Source: Parapristionchus giblindavisi (Eukaryota; Nematoda; Chromadorea; Rhabditida; Diplogasteridae). Taken from it: a stretch of 64,000 bases of DNA. The stretch lies in assembly GCA_943737045.1 (NCBI GenBank), contig CALSFV010000442.1, forward strand, positions 62,001 through 126,000. The letters run 5' to 3'. The translations under genes and the position numbers were made by a program. The stretch's first letter is position 1. Each line of letters starts with the position of its first letter. Of this stretch, positions 1 through 9,337 are shown one piece after another. Below the pieces are notes generated by a model. The model made no database searches. It saw nothing but the letters and a program-made list of their open reading frames with translations, and had not been told where the DNA came from.

Positions 1-706
1 AAACATTTATTAGACTATTTAGTCATGAACAATGACAAGTGCGCCGTTGAAAAAATCCGAAAATAAGAGAAAAAGTGAGCGAGTACATGAAACTAGAAGA
101 GCTTCTCTGATTTTTGTCATCTAGTATCTTTTGAAGCGAGTTTCAGTTTCGTTGGGAAAGATCCTAGTTGAAAATAAGAAAAAAATGTGAACTGAATAGA
201 GGGACTTACACTTGAAATACGAGAAATAACAGACTCGTTGTCCTATTGTTCTCGGGACCTTTGAGTGACCATACATATGGAGATAGAATGTGAAGGAAAG
301 AGATGGCGATTATATGAATCCAAACGATTATTGCATACTTCTTCTCTCTTAAGTAAGACAACATGGCGTACCTGAAACGAGTCACATTAAACATAACGAG
401 GTAATATGAAACGCTCTGCTCTGGCAAAACGCTCTCGTAAACGAAAAAGCGAGAGATCATTGTCAGAGCGGAATGTTTCCGATGAGCTAGCTTTCAAAGA
501 GATGAAAACAATTCAAAAAGATAGGAAGAAAGAGTGAATGAACTCCATGAAATCTAGACAAAAGAGTGATAGATAGAAGTAGATCAGTGAATAGGAGGTG
601 ACTCTATTGATTAATCGGATATCAATAGAGGAGTGCACGTGATTAAATTATGGCTTACCTTTGAGCACGTGATTGTGACAATGGCGTATTCATCTCGATT
701 CACCAT
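1..706 (-). CDS. Four-TM membrane protein gene, copy 0 (5' end only)
   Basis: This is the 5' part of a minus-strand gene continuing past the left edge. Three exons can be placed by comparison with the two downstream copies: 659-706 (16 codons, starting MVNRDEYAIV), 510-553 and 210-371. The lengths 48, 44 and 162 keep frame, and donors GTAAGC, GTTTTC and GTAAGT with acceptors TCTAG and TTTCAG are visible. Exon 3 encodes a basic segment (REKKYAIIVW) leading into a hydrophobic stretch (HIIAISFLHILSPY), read as the first membrane pass. The second pass would lie left of position 1. The intron between exons 2 and 3 carries a degenerate small hairpin repeat near 404-475. Family not recognised; function unknown. 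This copy has an intact exon 2 frame, unlike the next copy. Confidence 0.6.
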
Positions 707-840
707 ATTTATTTAGTTATTTATCGTACACCACAAGGGTGTTTCAACAAGTATATAGTGTGCGAGTGCAAGAAAATATGTGATATATCAATATATTTGC
801 CTTTCAGCCAAACTTCCTCCAACTACTCTGAATTATTATT

Positions 841-3276
841 GAATTACTCTGATTGGCCAAACTTATCTTCATCCAGTCCTAATCTCTTTCTCGATTTTTC
901 CTCCGACCATCATTTCATGCAGTATATTGATTTTCCTACTAGAGGCCCCAATATTCTTGATCTCGTTCTATGTAACTTCCCCATCATTCGTTCCATAAGA
1001 ACTGATGTTCCATTGAGTGATCATACAAGCATCGTCTTTTCTCTTTCATTGTCTATTCCAAATGCAACACCCAAACCTATCACGTACCAATTTCACTTAG
1101 CAGATTGGGAATCCATTAATTACAATATTATTAACACAGATTGGTCAGCTGCCCTCTTTAGCCTATCAGTGGACCAATCATTTATTTATTTCACAGATTT
1201 CATCAATTCGCTTATCGATTCATTTGTACCTAAACGTAGAGTTAGTGATCATTCAATGTATCCCAAACGAATTAGGATATTGTATAATAGGCTTCGTTAT
1301 CATCAATCATTTGCCCCTAATGCACTTCACACTATTAACCTTCGTCGTAAATTTGATCTCTCTCTTCGTGAATTTGAATGTGCTTTAGAAGCCAGAGCTA
1401 TAAATTCCTCCAACCCACGATTGTTCTATTCTTTTTGTAAGCGTAAGCTTAAGTCTAATAGTAGTAGTTTGCCTGGTGTTGTTAATATAGATGGTAGTAT
1501 ATTAGTTTCTGATATAGATAAGTCCTCCGCTTTTTCTCATTATTTTTCTTCCGTCCAGACTCCCCCTCAAAGTTCCCCATTACCGTATCCTACTCATTCC
1601 CAATCATCTTTCGATCTCGCCTATATAACTCCTCAACACATACTTTTAGCTTTATCTGACCTAATACCTAAAGTGAATACATCTCCTGATAACATTCCTA
1701 ATATTGTATATTGTAAATGTAAATACTCAATTGTTGTCCCCTTAACCATAATTTTTAATAAGACTCTTCTTACTTCTATTGTACCTAGCTTATGGAAAGT
1801 AGCAATTGTCAAACCCATCCCGAAAAAATCCAATAATAACAACATAGCTAACTTCCGCCCGATCTCTTTGACCTCCACTGCTTCGAAAATTTTCGAGAAA
1901 ATTTTGATCAAAGATCTTACTGAATATCTTGAGTCGAATAATATTCTGGATTGTCATCAAGCTGGCTTTAGGAGTAGTAGATCCACTGCTACGCAATTAT
2001 GCGAGTCCCATTCCTATTATGTTAAGTGTGTTTCTGCCGGTATTTTTGTTGATGTTATTTATTTTGACTTCGCTAAGGCTTTTGATAGTATCGACCATAG
2101 ACTATTACTGCACAAACTTAAATGTATAGGAATCTCACCTCATATTGTATCTTGGTTTCATTCTTACTTGTCTAATCGTTCACAATCGGTGCTTATGGGA
2201 GATTCCATGTCCCGCCCTAGTCCCATCACCTCTGGAGTGCCTCAGGGCTCCAGCATTGGCCCACTCTTGTTCATACTATTTATTAATGATTTATCTGTTA
2301 TAATTCCCTCTAGTGTAAAATACGGTATTTTTGCTGATGATCTTAAGATTTACGCCCCCGTTCCTTCCGAATCTAAATCTTTACAATCGGCTATTGATTC
2401 TATTGTTGATTGGAGTCTCACATGGAATATGACTATATCTGCCCCCAAATGTACTGTCCTCCATATTGGCCCTTTAAAGGCTCGTACCCAGTATATTATG
2501 AATGGTTGCCCACTTTCCTCATCACCTGTTGTAAGAGACTTAGGAGTTCACATGAGCTCTGATTTATCGTTTAATCACCATATATCAGTCATAACTACCA
2601 AGGCCAAAGCTTCTATTAATATGCTGTTCTTGTCTGTCCACTCTCGTTCCCATTCACTTTTATCTAAAGCTTATACTGTTTATATAAGACCAATTCTTGA
2701 ATCATGTCCTATTATCTGGAATCCCACCCTTAAATACCTGACCAATTCAATAGAAAGTGTACAAAGAAATTTTGCATATAGACTTTTTGCTAAATGCAAA
2801 CTTGCTCCCTTACCTTTTAACGAACGCAACGCTTTTCTTCAACTCCCCACATTAGAATATAGAAGAGCCATCCGTGATCTCCAATTTCTCCATAGCACAG
2901 TACATAACTATTCTTTATTTGACTCCTCTCACTTATATTATATTGATTGTAATAGAATTAGCCATCGTTATAGGATATCACTACCTTTTTGTATTCCCAA
3001 ATCCCTTTCCACTTGTGCCTCTAGATCTCTGTCCACGTGGAACTCCCTCACCCAAGAGCTTGTCTCTTCCCCTCCCCATATATTCCGTGCAGGGATACTA
3101 AATTTGCCCCCTCACAATATTATAACTCAATCTCGTATTCGTCCTTAATATCATTGTTCAGCTAAAGCTGCCACTCCCCAACCGAAATCGCTTAAGCGAC
3201 GGAACTCCATCACTCCCTTATTGCTTCATTCATTCATTATTCTTGATTTTAACTGATGGATAAAGAAATAAATAAA
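841..3276 (+). mobile_element. 5'-truncated CR1/Jockey-like LINE
   Basis: A non-LTR retrotransposon cut off at its 5' end inside the endonuclease domain, with an intact reading frame through reverse transcriptase and a 3' UTR (3149-3276) ending in ACTGATGGATAAAGAAATAA followed by an A-rich tail. The target site is clear because the interrupted exon is known from paralogues. Only about three bases (TTA) could be duplicated, so the target-site duplication is short or absent, as is common for CR1 elements. Further 3' fragments of the same family occur at 45.5-45.8 kb (minus) and 46.3-46.6 kb (plus). The undamaged frame suggests a recent insertion. Confidence 0.85.
842..3148 (+). CDS. LINE ORF2 fragment: partial endonuclease plus reverse transcriptase
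   Basis: About 768 residues from the break to the stop at 3146-3148. The start is missing; upstream in-frame codons back to 758 belong to the host exon and its intron. N-terminal to C-terminal: the tail of an apurinic-type endonuclease (FPTRGPNILDLVLCN, then LSDHTSIVF, the end of the catalytic fold), a linker, then reverse transcriptase with NFRPISLTS, the catalytic aspartate in FDFAKAFDSID, SGVPQGSSIGPLL, and the active-site box FADD at about 2328-2341 (phenylalanine in place of the usual tyrosine, as in some CR1/Jockey elements). The C-terminal region after RT has IRPILESCPIIWNP, typical of this clade. No frameshift or internal stop. Without its own promoter, ORF1 and half the endonuclease it should not be autonomous. 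Confidence 0.88.
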   Translation, partial: NYSDWPNLSSSSPNLFLDFSSDHHFMQYIDFPTRGPNILDLVLCNFPIIRSIRTDVPLSDHTSIVFSLSLSIPNATPKPITYQFHLADWESINYNIINTDWSAALFSLSVDQSFIYFTDFINSLIDSFVPKRRVSDHSMYPKRIRILYNRLRYHQSFAPNALHTINLRRKFDLSLREFECALEARAINSSNPRLFYSFCKRKLKSNSSSLPGVVNIDGSILVSDIDKSSAFSHYFSSVQTPPQSSPLPYPTHSQSSFDLAYITPQHILLALSDLIPKVNTSPDNIPNIVYCKCKYSIVVPLTIIFNKTLLTSIVPSLWKVAIVKPIPKKSNNNNIANFRPISLTSTASKIFEKILIKDLTEYLESNNILDCHQAGFRSSRSTATQLCESHSYYVKCVSAGIFVDVIYFDFAKAFDSIDHRLLLHKLKCIGISPHIVSWFHSYLSNRSQSVLMGDSMSRPSPITSGVPQGSSIGPLLFILFINDLSVIIPSSVKYGIFADDLKIYAPVPSESKSLQSAIDSIVDWSLTWNMTISAPKCTVLHIGPLKARTQYIMNGCPLSSSPVVRDLGVHMSSDLSFNHHISVITTKAKASINMLFLSVHSRSHSLLSKAYTVYIRPILESCPIIWNPTLKYLTNSIESVQRNFAYRLFAKCKLAPLPFNERNAFLQLPTLEYRRAIRDLQFLHSTVHNYSLFDSSHLYYIDCNRISHRYRISLPFCIPKSLSTCASRSLSTWNSLTQELVSSPPHIFRAGILNLPPHNIITQSRIRP

Positions 3277-3496
3277 TTATCGTAGAATCAGAGTAGAATA
3301 TAATACGGTATTTTATGATCGGGATTTAGTAGGAAGCTATGCCAACACTATGTAAGTCATCTAATCTATACAAAATGTTCGAGCGCACATTATTGGGCGT
3401 CGGTTGGGCGACAAAGTACTTTGATTATAATGATCTTGTATTTTGATCCATCATATTATGAAATCATCATAGCTTCTTTCTCATTACGAATTAATC

Positions 3497-3616
3497 CACA
3501 GTATTCTGGTCCAAGCCATTTTTCTTCCAAAGCAAGACAAAGGAGAGACCATTGTATTCGAGAGAGTTTGTATGTTGAGCGGTCGTTCTTGCTTTGAAAG
3601 TCATGAGAACACTGTG
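3497..3616. mobile_element. MITE with CACAGTRTTCT termini
   Basis: A 120-base element bounded by CACAGTATTCTGG on the left and an inverted AGAACACTGTG on the right. A second copy at about 29179-29417 has the same ends and interior (ATTCGAGAGAGTTTGTATG) but carries an extra 118-base insert. No coding capacity. The superfamily is not evident from the ends alone. Confidence 0.6.
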
Positions 3617-4075
3617 AATCATTCTTCCCCTACTTACTGATCCATTTTGCATTACATGAAATGAGTATCATATTTATCGTAAAACTTACAGAGTAACGAT
3701 ATTATAAAACCATTCAAGTCAAAAAATTATGTAGACAGAACCAAAAGTTTTGTTTTCACTACATAGTAAGCATGAATTGAGTCTACACGTCGAATAAGAA
3801 TGAATGGGTTCGAGTATTACACCTTGGAGGTTAACTCAGAACGGAATGGTGCCAGGAATTAGTCAAAGTATGTCAAAATTAGTCAAAAAGTCTAATTAGT
3901 CAAAAATATCACATAAACAAATTTAAACTTTGCGATATGAGTGTACAAAGATAAATTCAAGCTAATTGTAAGCAAGGAATTATTAAAATTATTACGAAAT
4001 ACAATAGAAACGATAACGGATTAGTGCTCAAGAGTAATCGTAAATGAAATAAACAATGATCAGCATTGCACATGC

Positions 4076-7000
4076 TTATGAAACGACTTGATTCGGATTT
4101 GAGTTTGGCTGATGAATAGCGGGGGACGGATTATTCGATGCTTCGTTCACAAATGCCTGGGCGGGTGAAACCTTTGCCGAACGAGCAGCCAAACCATGAG
4201 GTGATGGTGTTGACGGTTGAGGTGTACGGGCCGGTGCCGGAGCCTCAAGGCTAATCGCATTGTCCACTACAGCGTCCGCACTACCTGAATATGAACATAA
4301 CTTTTAAACATTTAATCATTTTTAGATATAAACAAAGTGCTCTTCTATTTCCAAACTAGCAGACGTCTTAAATCTTACTTAAATGACTTCACTGACTAGA
4401 ATTTTACTGCAAGTTTACTACAAGTGAAATAACATTTGACGAAATGCATTACAGTATTATTCACCACTTGCAGTAAACTCATGCCTAGTCAGAAGACGAC
4501 TTGCAAGTCTGCATCAAGTGGGAATGATGAGTAAACTACTAGTTTGGAAATATCAGAAGGTTCCACGTAGATGAACAATATATAATGAAGAGTGGTTGAA
4601 ACAGGTTGGCGAATGATTAACACAAGGAGGGAGTCGAACCTACGTGCGGTTGCTCAATAGCGCCCCCGGATAGGCAGAGGTCGTCGGTTCGACTCCATCC
4701 TTGTGCCAATCATTTGCCATCAACTATGTTTCAAGATGATATGACTAAAGAAGCACTCAGAATCATAATTTATACTAGAAAATATGGAGAGATACACTAA
4801 TATACACTAATATATCCCCTGTTCTATAGAAATACTATCCATCTAGGGCCTCAAATTCGAAACTATTTAATATTAAACGAATAGTCGTATGCTCTGTTCA
4901 AAGGTTGCACAAAGAAAAGAAGACTCAACTCTTTTTACATACTATCTCGGTTTTTTTTTGTTTCAGTTCATTTCTTTTCTAAACTTTTTAACTTTGTAGA
5001 CAGAATACTCACATCTGAGAAATCCGACGATGTAGAAGACTACCATACAGACGAGCATATGGAGAGCCGCGATACCGATGCCAATATATCCCAGAAACTC
5101 CAATGTTACGCTGGAAAAAAAAATTTCATTTCATTTATTTCATTTTACACACATTTATCAAGTGCAGGAATTACGATCGATATTTTGCCCATGAGTCTTT
5201 GGCAAATTTTCGATAGTAATTCGTATAGTACTCTGGTATTTCAAAAATTAAAGTCACCGACTTGAATTTTACTTTGTCTACTTTAAGTAAGCGACGTCAT
5301 TTTTTCACTTTAAGCAGACTTACATAGTGACGTCATACTTTAAGTAGACTTACGTTTAACTTAAATAAACGTACAAGTCTACTTAATGTGAAAGTGAAAG
5401 TACACTTCACGTTTCGAAATACCAGAGTATGATCCGAATCACTTTCCTGTCTTCTTATCATCTTACGATGGATATATTATAGATAGAGATACTTACAATT
5501 CCCATTCATTGAAATGACGAAAGATGATCATGATATGAATGACCACCAAGGGTAACAGAGGAAGAAACGCATACCAGAACGTGTCACTAAAATGTTATTT
5601 ATTATTAATTTAATAATTTATTTAAAACTGCATTCTTTCAACTTGATGTACGGTTCAGTACAGACATGAATTTGCGATTTTTGCTCTTGTATTGAAGTCA
5701 CTAACAATAAAATACACCGTTCAGAAAAGTATCTACAGTATCGGCCAAAAGTGTTTTCCCATTATGGAAAATGGCACAACTTTTTATCGTTTTAAAGCTT
5801 CAGCCTACAGATTTTACTGGTGATAACCGTAAATTCATAATGATGAACTCTGTGCATTAAAGCTCACAATCCACTCTAGTTTTCATCTTTTCCGGAAGCT
5901 CAGCAGATGCAATTTTTATAGAGGCCCTGTACAGCGATTTCGGCGAGCATCCATCATTTGAGATATCAGCATATCTGTTGAGCAAGACAACAAAAAACTG
6001 AATAAGCGTTGAGAAAGATCCCTATGTTCTCCACATCCGATGTATGCAACTAAAGCTAACAAAATATACTTCTATAATATACCTAAGTTAAGCTTTTAGA
6101 AAAATCGTCGCACAGAATTGTATATTAGGTATAATTTCAAACCGGATGTCAAGAAGCAAGATTTTGCATTATTTGGTTCGAGAACCCATGGCTTTGCCCA
6201 GCATGTGTATTCAGGAATATTGAGATCAGTCATCATTAGTAAAAATGGACGAGATATGGAGGCTGCAGCTTGAAAACAAAGGAAAATTATGCAATTTGCA
6301 ATTTGGTAACAATTATTTTGGCTGATATCAAAGCTGAGTGGCAGAGGAAGAAGCACATACAAGAATGTGGTACTAAAAATGTCATTAATTAATTAATTAA
6401 TTAATCTGAAATTACATTTTTTCCACTTGATTTGCAGTATACTTCGCAACTGCTGCATGCGAATGTCGCCCCTTGTTACGCTTTTCTCATTCATTAATTC
6501 GGACACTAGGTCGGAACGAGAACTATTTACACACGAGACATCGCTAATGAATAGACAAATTATTCCAATAGCTCAGATCAAGTCGGTTCTCATTATTCCG
6601 TTCTTATCGTGCCTGGTGCCTTCATTCACGGATCATGTATAGATTAGATGACTTACATAGTATTGGCATAGCTTCCTACTAAAGTCCGATCGCAAATTAT
6701 CACAGAATATTCTACTCTGATTCTACGATAATAATTCAGAGTAGTTGGAGGAAGTTTGGCTGAAAGGCAAAAAATTTAATATATCACATATTTTATTGCA
6801 CACGAACACTTTAACCTTGATGAAACTTGATGAAACACCCTTGTGGTGTACGATAAATAAGTAAATAAAAGAATAAATACACGATGAGAGAACTACAGTT
6901 ACCTAAATGCACACCTGTGCTAGCTTGAAACTATAAGCTCTCTCGCTTTCGTTGCCTATGAGAGAGTGCTGTCAGAGCGGATTGTAAAATTATTATAGGG

Positions 7001-8342
7001 TGTTCCTTTAAGCGACAGTCACGATACCAATTGTGCCGGCATCCACTATTTTATTTTTTTTCCATTTCCATTTTAAACAACTTTATCGGCAGATCATATT
7101 AATAATATTTGACACCATCATTTGACAATATTTGATACCCTGTTATCGCGATAAAGACACTTACAATTCCTATCTTCGTACTCTAGATACCACGACCATA
7201 TTTGAAGGAATCCAAATGGATAAAACCACAGTATTACTTCGATAAAGGGAACCAAACTGAAAGAAAAAAAGTGAATCAGCGAAATCATGTGTAGCAAACA
7301 CTATGGTATTATTTTAGAACACCGGAACAGAATACTGGCCAGTCCAAATGGTAAAATAAAATAAACACGAATGGAAGGGGCTATTATACTAGACTTTTCT
7401 ACTGTATGACTGGCAAGGTGTTCTGAAGTAGCGCCAAAACTGCTTCGTTAACGAAATGGATATCTTTTTAACATTTATTATGTAGTCGTTGTCAAGCAGG
7501 CCAATTGGACGAGCAACGTCAAGTTTTCTTGGGTTATTTGACTATTCTAATCAAGTTTCATATGCTGACGTTTTCTTGAATGGAGATGAATTCTCTCAGA
7601 AGCGAAAGGATAAATCTTGTGGATAAGAAGATTCCCCCTGTTTTGGCCCTCTCTGCATTTTATGAACAATGGCAAGTGCTCCATTCAAAGAAAGTAAAAA
7701 AGCGAGAAACTGTATGGAACTAGGAGAGCTGATCTGATTTTTTTCATTCGTGCCTTTTGAAGCATGCAGAATCCAGTTTCAGTTTGGATGGGAAAGATCC
7801 TTGTTGAAAATAAGAAAAAATGTGAACTGTATAGAGGGACTTACACTTGAAATACGAGCAATAACAGAATCATTCCCTTATCGTCCTGGGGAGCTTGGAG
7901 TGACCATAGATATGGAGATAGAATGTGAAGGAAAGAGATGGCGATTATATGAATCCAAACGATTATTGCATACTTCTTCTCTCTTAAGTAAGACAACATG
8001 GCGTACCTGAAACGAGTCACATTAAACATAACGAGGTAATATGAAACGCTCTGCTCTGGCAAAACGCTCTCGCAAACGAAAAAAGCGAGAGACCATTGAG
8101 AGAGCGGAATGTTTCCGATGAGCTAGCTTTCAAAGAGACAAAACAATTCGAAAAAGATAGGATGAAAGAGTGAATGAACTCCATGAAATCTAGACAAAGA
8201 GTGATAGATAGAGGTAGATCAGTGAATAGGAGGTGACTCTATTGATTGATCGGATAACAATAGAGGAAGTGCACGTGATTAAATTATGGCCTACCTTTGA
8301 GCACGCGATTGTGACAATGGCGTATTCATCTCGATTCACCAT
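4076..8342 (-). CDS. Four-TM membrane protein gene, copy 1
   Basis: Eight exons are placed by splice signals and comparison with the sister copies: start ATG at 8340-8342 (exon 8295-8342), 8145-8189, 7845-8006, about 7155-7260 (FYPFGFLQIWSWYL), about 6660-6770 (LPPTTLNYYRRIR), about 5490-5587 (WYAFLPLLPLVVIHIMIIF), about 4996-5116 (FLGYIGIGIAALHMLVCMVV), and the tail exon ending at the stop 4076-4078. The predicted protein has four hydrophobic segments and a cytoplasmic-looking tail rich in Pro, Ser and Asn (EAPAPARTPQPSTPSPHG). No signal peptide or family motif is recognised. Exon 2 is 45 bases against 44 in copies 0 and 2, because of one extra G in AATTCGAAAAAG. That breaks frame unless a weak donor (GTCTCT) a few bases downstream is used. 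Introns hold several hairpin elements and a decayed duplicate of exon 6. Expressed gene or recent pseudogene is undecided. Confidence 0.55.
4345..4560. mobile_element. Degenerate hairpin MITE (CTCTGGTATTT family relative)
   Basis: Between the tail exon and the previous exon of copy 1 lies a self-complementary stretch beginning TTCCAAACTAGCAG and ending ACTAGTTTGGAAATATCAG, with GAAATGCATTACAGTATTATTC in the centre. The same sequence is at 9640-9845 in the equivalent intron of copy 2, so the insertion predates the gene duplication. It resembles the better-preserved elements at 19.5 and 52.6 kb. Confidence 0.5.
4598..4733. repeat. Inverted-repeat element with tRNA T-arm motif at both ends
   Basis: A 45-50 base imperfect inverted repeat: left arm from TTGAAACAGGTTGGCGAATG through CACAAGGAGGGAGTCGAACC, right arm the complement from GGTTCGACTCCATCCTTGTG through CCAATCATTTGCC to ATGTTTCAA. 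The inner part of each arm is a tRNA 3' half (GGTTCGA-type B box plus acceptor strand), and the plus-strand copy is followed by GCCA. No D-arm is present and the T stems are mismatched, so this is tRNA-derived rather than a working tRNA. The copy at 9878-10027 is nearly identical. Confidence 0.5.
5231..5427. mobile_element. Hairpin MITE, CTCTGGTATTTC ends, TA-flanked
   Basis: Ends are CTCTGGTATTTC and its complement GAAATACCAGAG, with TA on both sides (5229-5230 and 5428-5429), fitting a Tc1/mariner-type TA target duplication. The interior is dominated by repeats of the ten-base word AAGTAGACTT or AAGTCTACTT and GTGACGTCAT. It sits in an intron of the four-TM copy 1. The equivalent insertion in copy 2 is at 10531-10728. 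Confidence 0.65.
6300..6440 (-). pseudogene. Decayed duplicate of a four-TM exon inside copy 1
   Basis: On the minus strand an acceptor TTTTTAG is followed by bases encoding TTFLYVLLPLPLSFDIS, a diverged copy of the exon at about 5490-5587 (FWYAFLPLLPLVVIHI). Flanking intron words are shared as well (AATTAATTAAT and CATTYTTTC-ACTTGAT), so an internal tandem duplication of exon plus flanks occurred in copy 1 only. Copy 2 has a single such exon at about 10800-10890. The downstream half of the duplicate has lost the conserved HIMIIF segment. Confidence 0.6.
6900..7015. mobile_element. Small hairpin MITE (GAGAGAGT/GCCAGAGCGG family)
   Basis: One of about ten degenerate copies of a roughly 115-base foldback element whose core is CTCTCTCGCTTT, a short loop of TTGTCTACG type, then GAGAGAGT and an arm ending CAGAGCGGA. 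Other copies lie near 404-475, 8030-8125, 12395-12475, 13190-13290, 14137-14252, 18595-18690, 19125-19200, 20065-20178, 57556-57665 and 62468-62578. The better copies end in CCCCAAGCTAATTT inverted repeats with TTTAAAG outside. Confidence 0.55.
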
Positions 8343-9337
8343 ATTTATTTAGTTATTTATCGTACACCACAAGGGTGTTTCAACAATAAAAAATAAATAA
8401 AATAAATAAAGTACAAAGTGTGGGAGTGCATATTATTCAGTCAGACATATTTTTGATATTTTTGAAACCTTATCTCTCGTTATCATCATTTGTCTCGTTT
8501 CGTGCATACGCACGATGATAAAATATAATATATATATATATATATATTGAGCGTCGATTGGGCCACAAAGTACTTTGATTATAATGATCTTGTATTTTGA
8601 TCCATCATATTATGAAATTATCATAGCTTCTTCATCACAATCAGTTGTTTATTTTGTTTTTTAACAAAATAAACAAAAATAAACAAAATAAATAAACAGT
8701 TTATAAATAAAAAGTCAAACATCGACAAAGAGCATTTCATAAGCATTAGTTCAATTATTCAATGAGCAGTATAAATTGATATGATGAGTAAATACCGATA
8801 GTTTACAACATGAGACATCTGCTAAACTTGGAATTGTTTGAATTCTCCTGAGTTGAGTTTGATCGTTGGTTTGGTTCTTTAGCTTCTAGCTTCTTTATTT
8901 ATTATATACTGTTCCATTTTGCATTACATGAAATCATATTTATCACAAAACTTCGGCAGAGAATGACGATATCAGTCAAGTTAAGTAAAAAAATTATATA
9001 GACAGAAACTAAAAGTTTTGTTTTCAGTACATAGTAAGCATGAATTGAGTTTAAAAGTCGAATAAGCATGAATAAATTGATTCATCTATGAGTTTAACTC
9101 AAAACAGAATGGTGCAATGAATTAGTCAAAATATGCGAAAAATTAATCACATAGTCTAATTAGCCAAAGAGATCACACACACAAATTTACAACTTATGAG
9201 TGTACAAGAATAAAATAATGTTTAAAAAAATATTACGGAATACAATAGTAACCCTAACGGTTTAATGCTTAAGATAATACATGTAACCGTAAATGAAATG
9301 AACAATTCAAATGATGAGCACATGTTTCTAAAACAAA
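8343..9337. other. Intergenic spacer between four-TM copies 1 and 2
   Basis: No coding exon is visible. It contains short AT-rich repeats (AAATAAATA tracts near 8387 and 8650, a TA run at 8529-8548) and sequence shared with the spacer at 3385-4075, including GCCACAAAGTACTTTGATTA. That shows both spacers derive from the same tandem unit. Confidence 0.6.

Larger units (their letters stand above)
808..3351 (+). pseudogene. Stray inverted exon of the four-TM family, split by a LINE
   Basis: Bases 808-840 and 3277-3351 together rebuild the exon that in the intact copies starts after TTTCAG with the residues SKLPPTTLNYYRR and ends at a GTAAGT donor. The intron bases upstream (about 760-807) are also retained. 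It lies on the plus strand while the surrounding gene array is on the minus strand, so a small piece of a family member was inverted or inserted between copies 0 and 1. Both junctions fall in sequence shared with the normal copies: CACCACAAGGGTGTTTCA near 730-750, which occurs in both orientations in this array, and the intergenic sequence resuming near 3385. The LINE at 841-3276 then split it. It cannot be translated as part of a complete gene. Confidence 0.65.

Noticed and set aside
758..841. Start of the LINE protein at 758
   Set aside because: These codons come from the host exon and intron upstream of the insertion; paralogues show the same bases without a LINE, and the start would be GTG.
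1633..1996. Minus-strand frames across the LINE at 841-3276
   Set aside because: Antisense of a confidently identified reverse transcriptase frame.
4620..4712. Functional tRNA-Ser/Leu gene
   Set aside because: No D-arm, mismatched T stems, and the motif is a palindrome reading as a tRNA 3' half on both strands.
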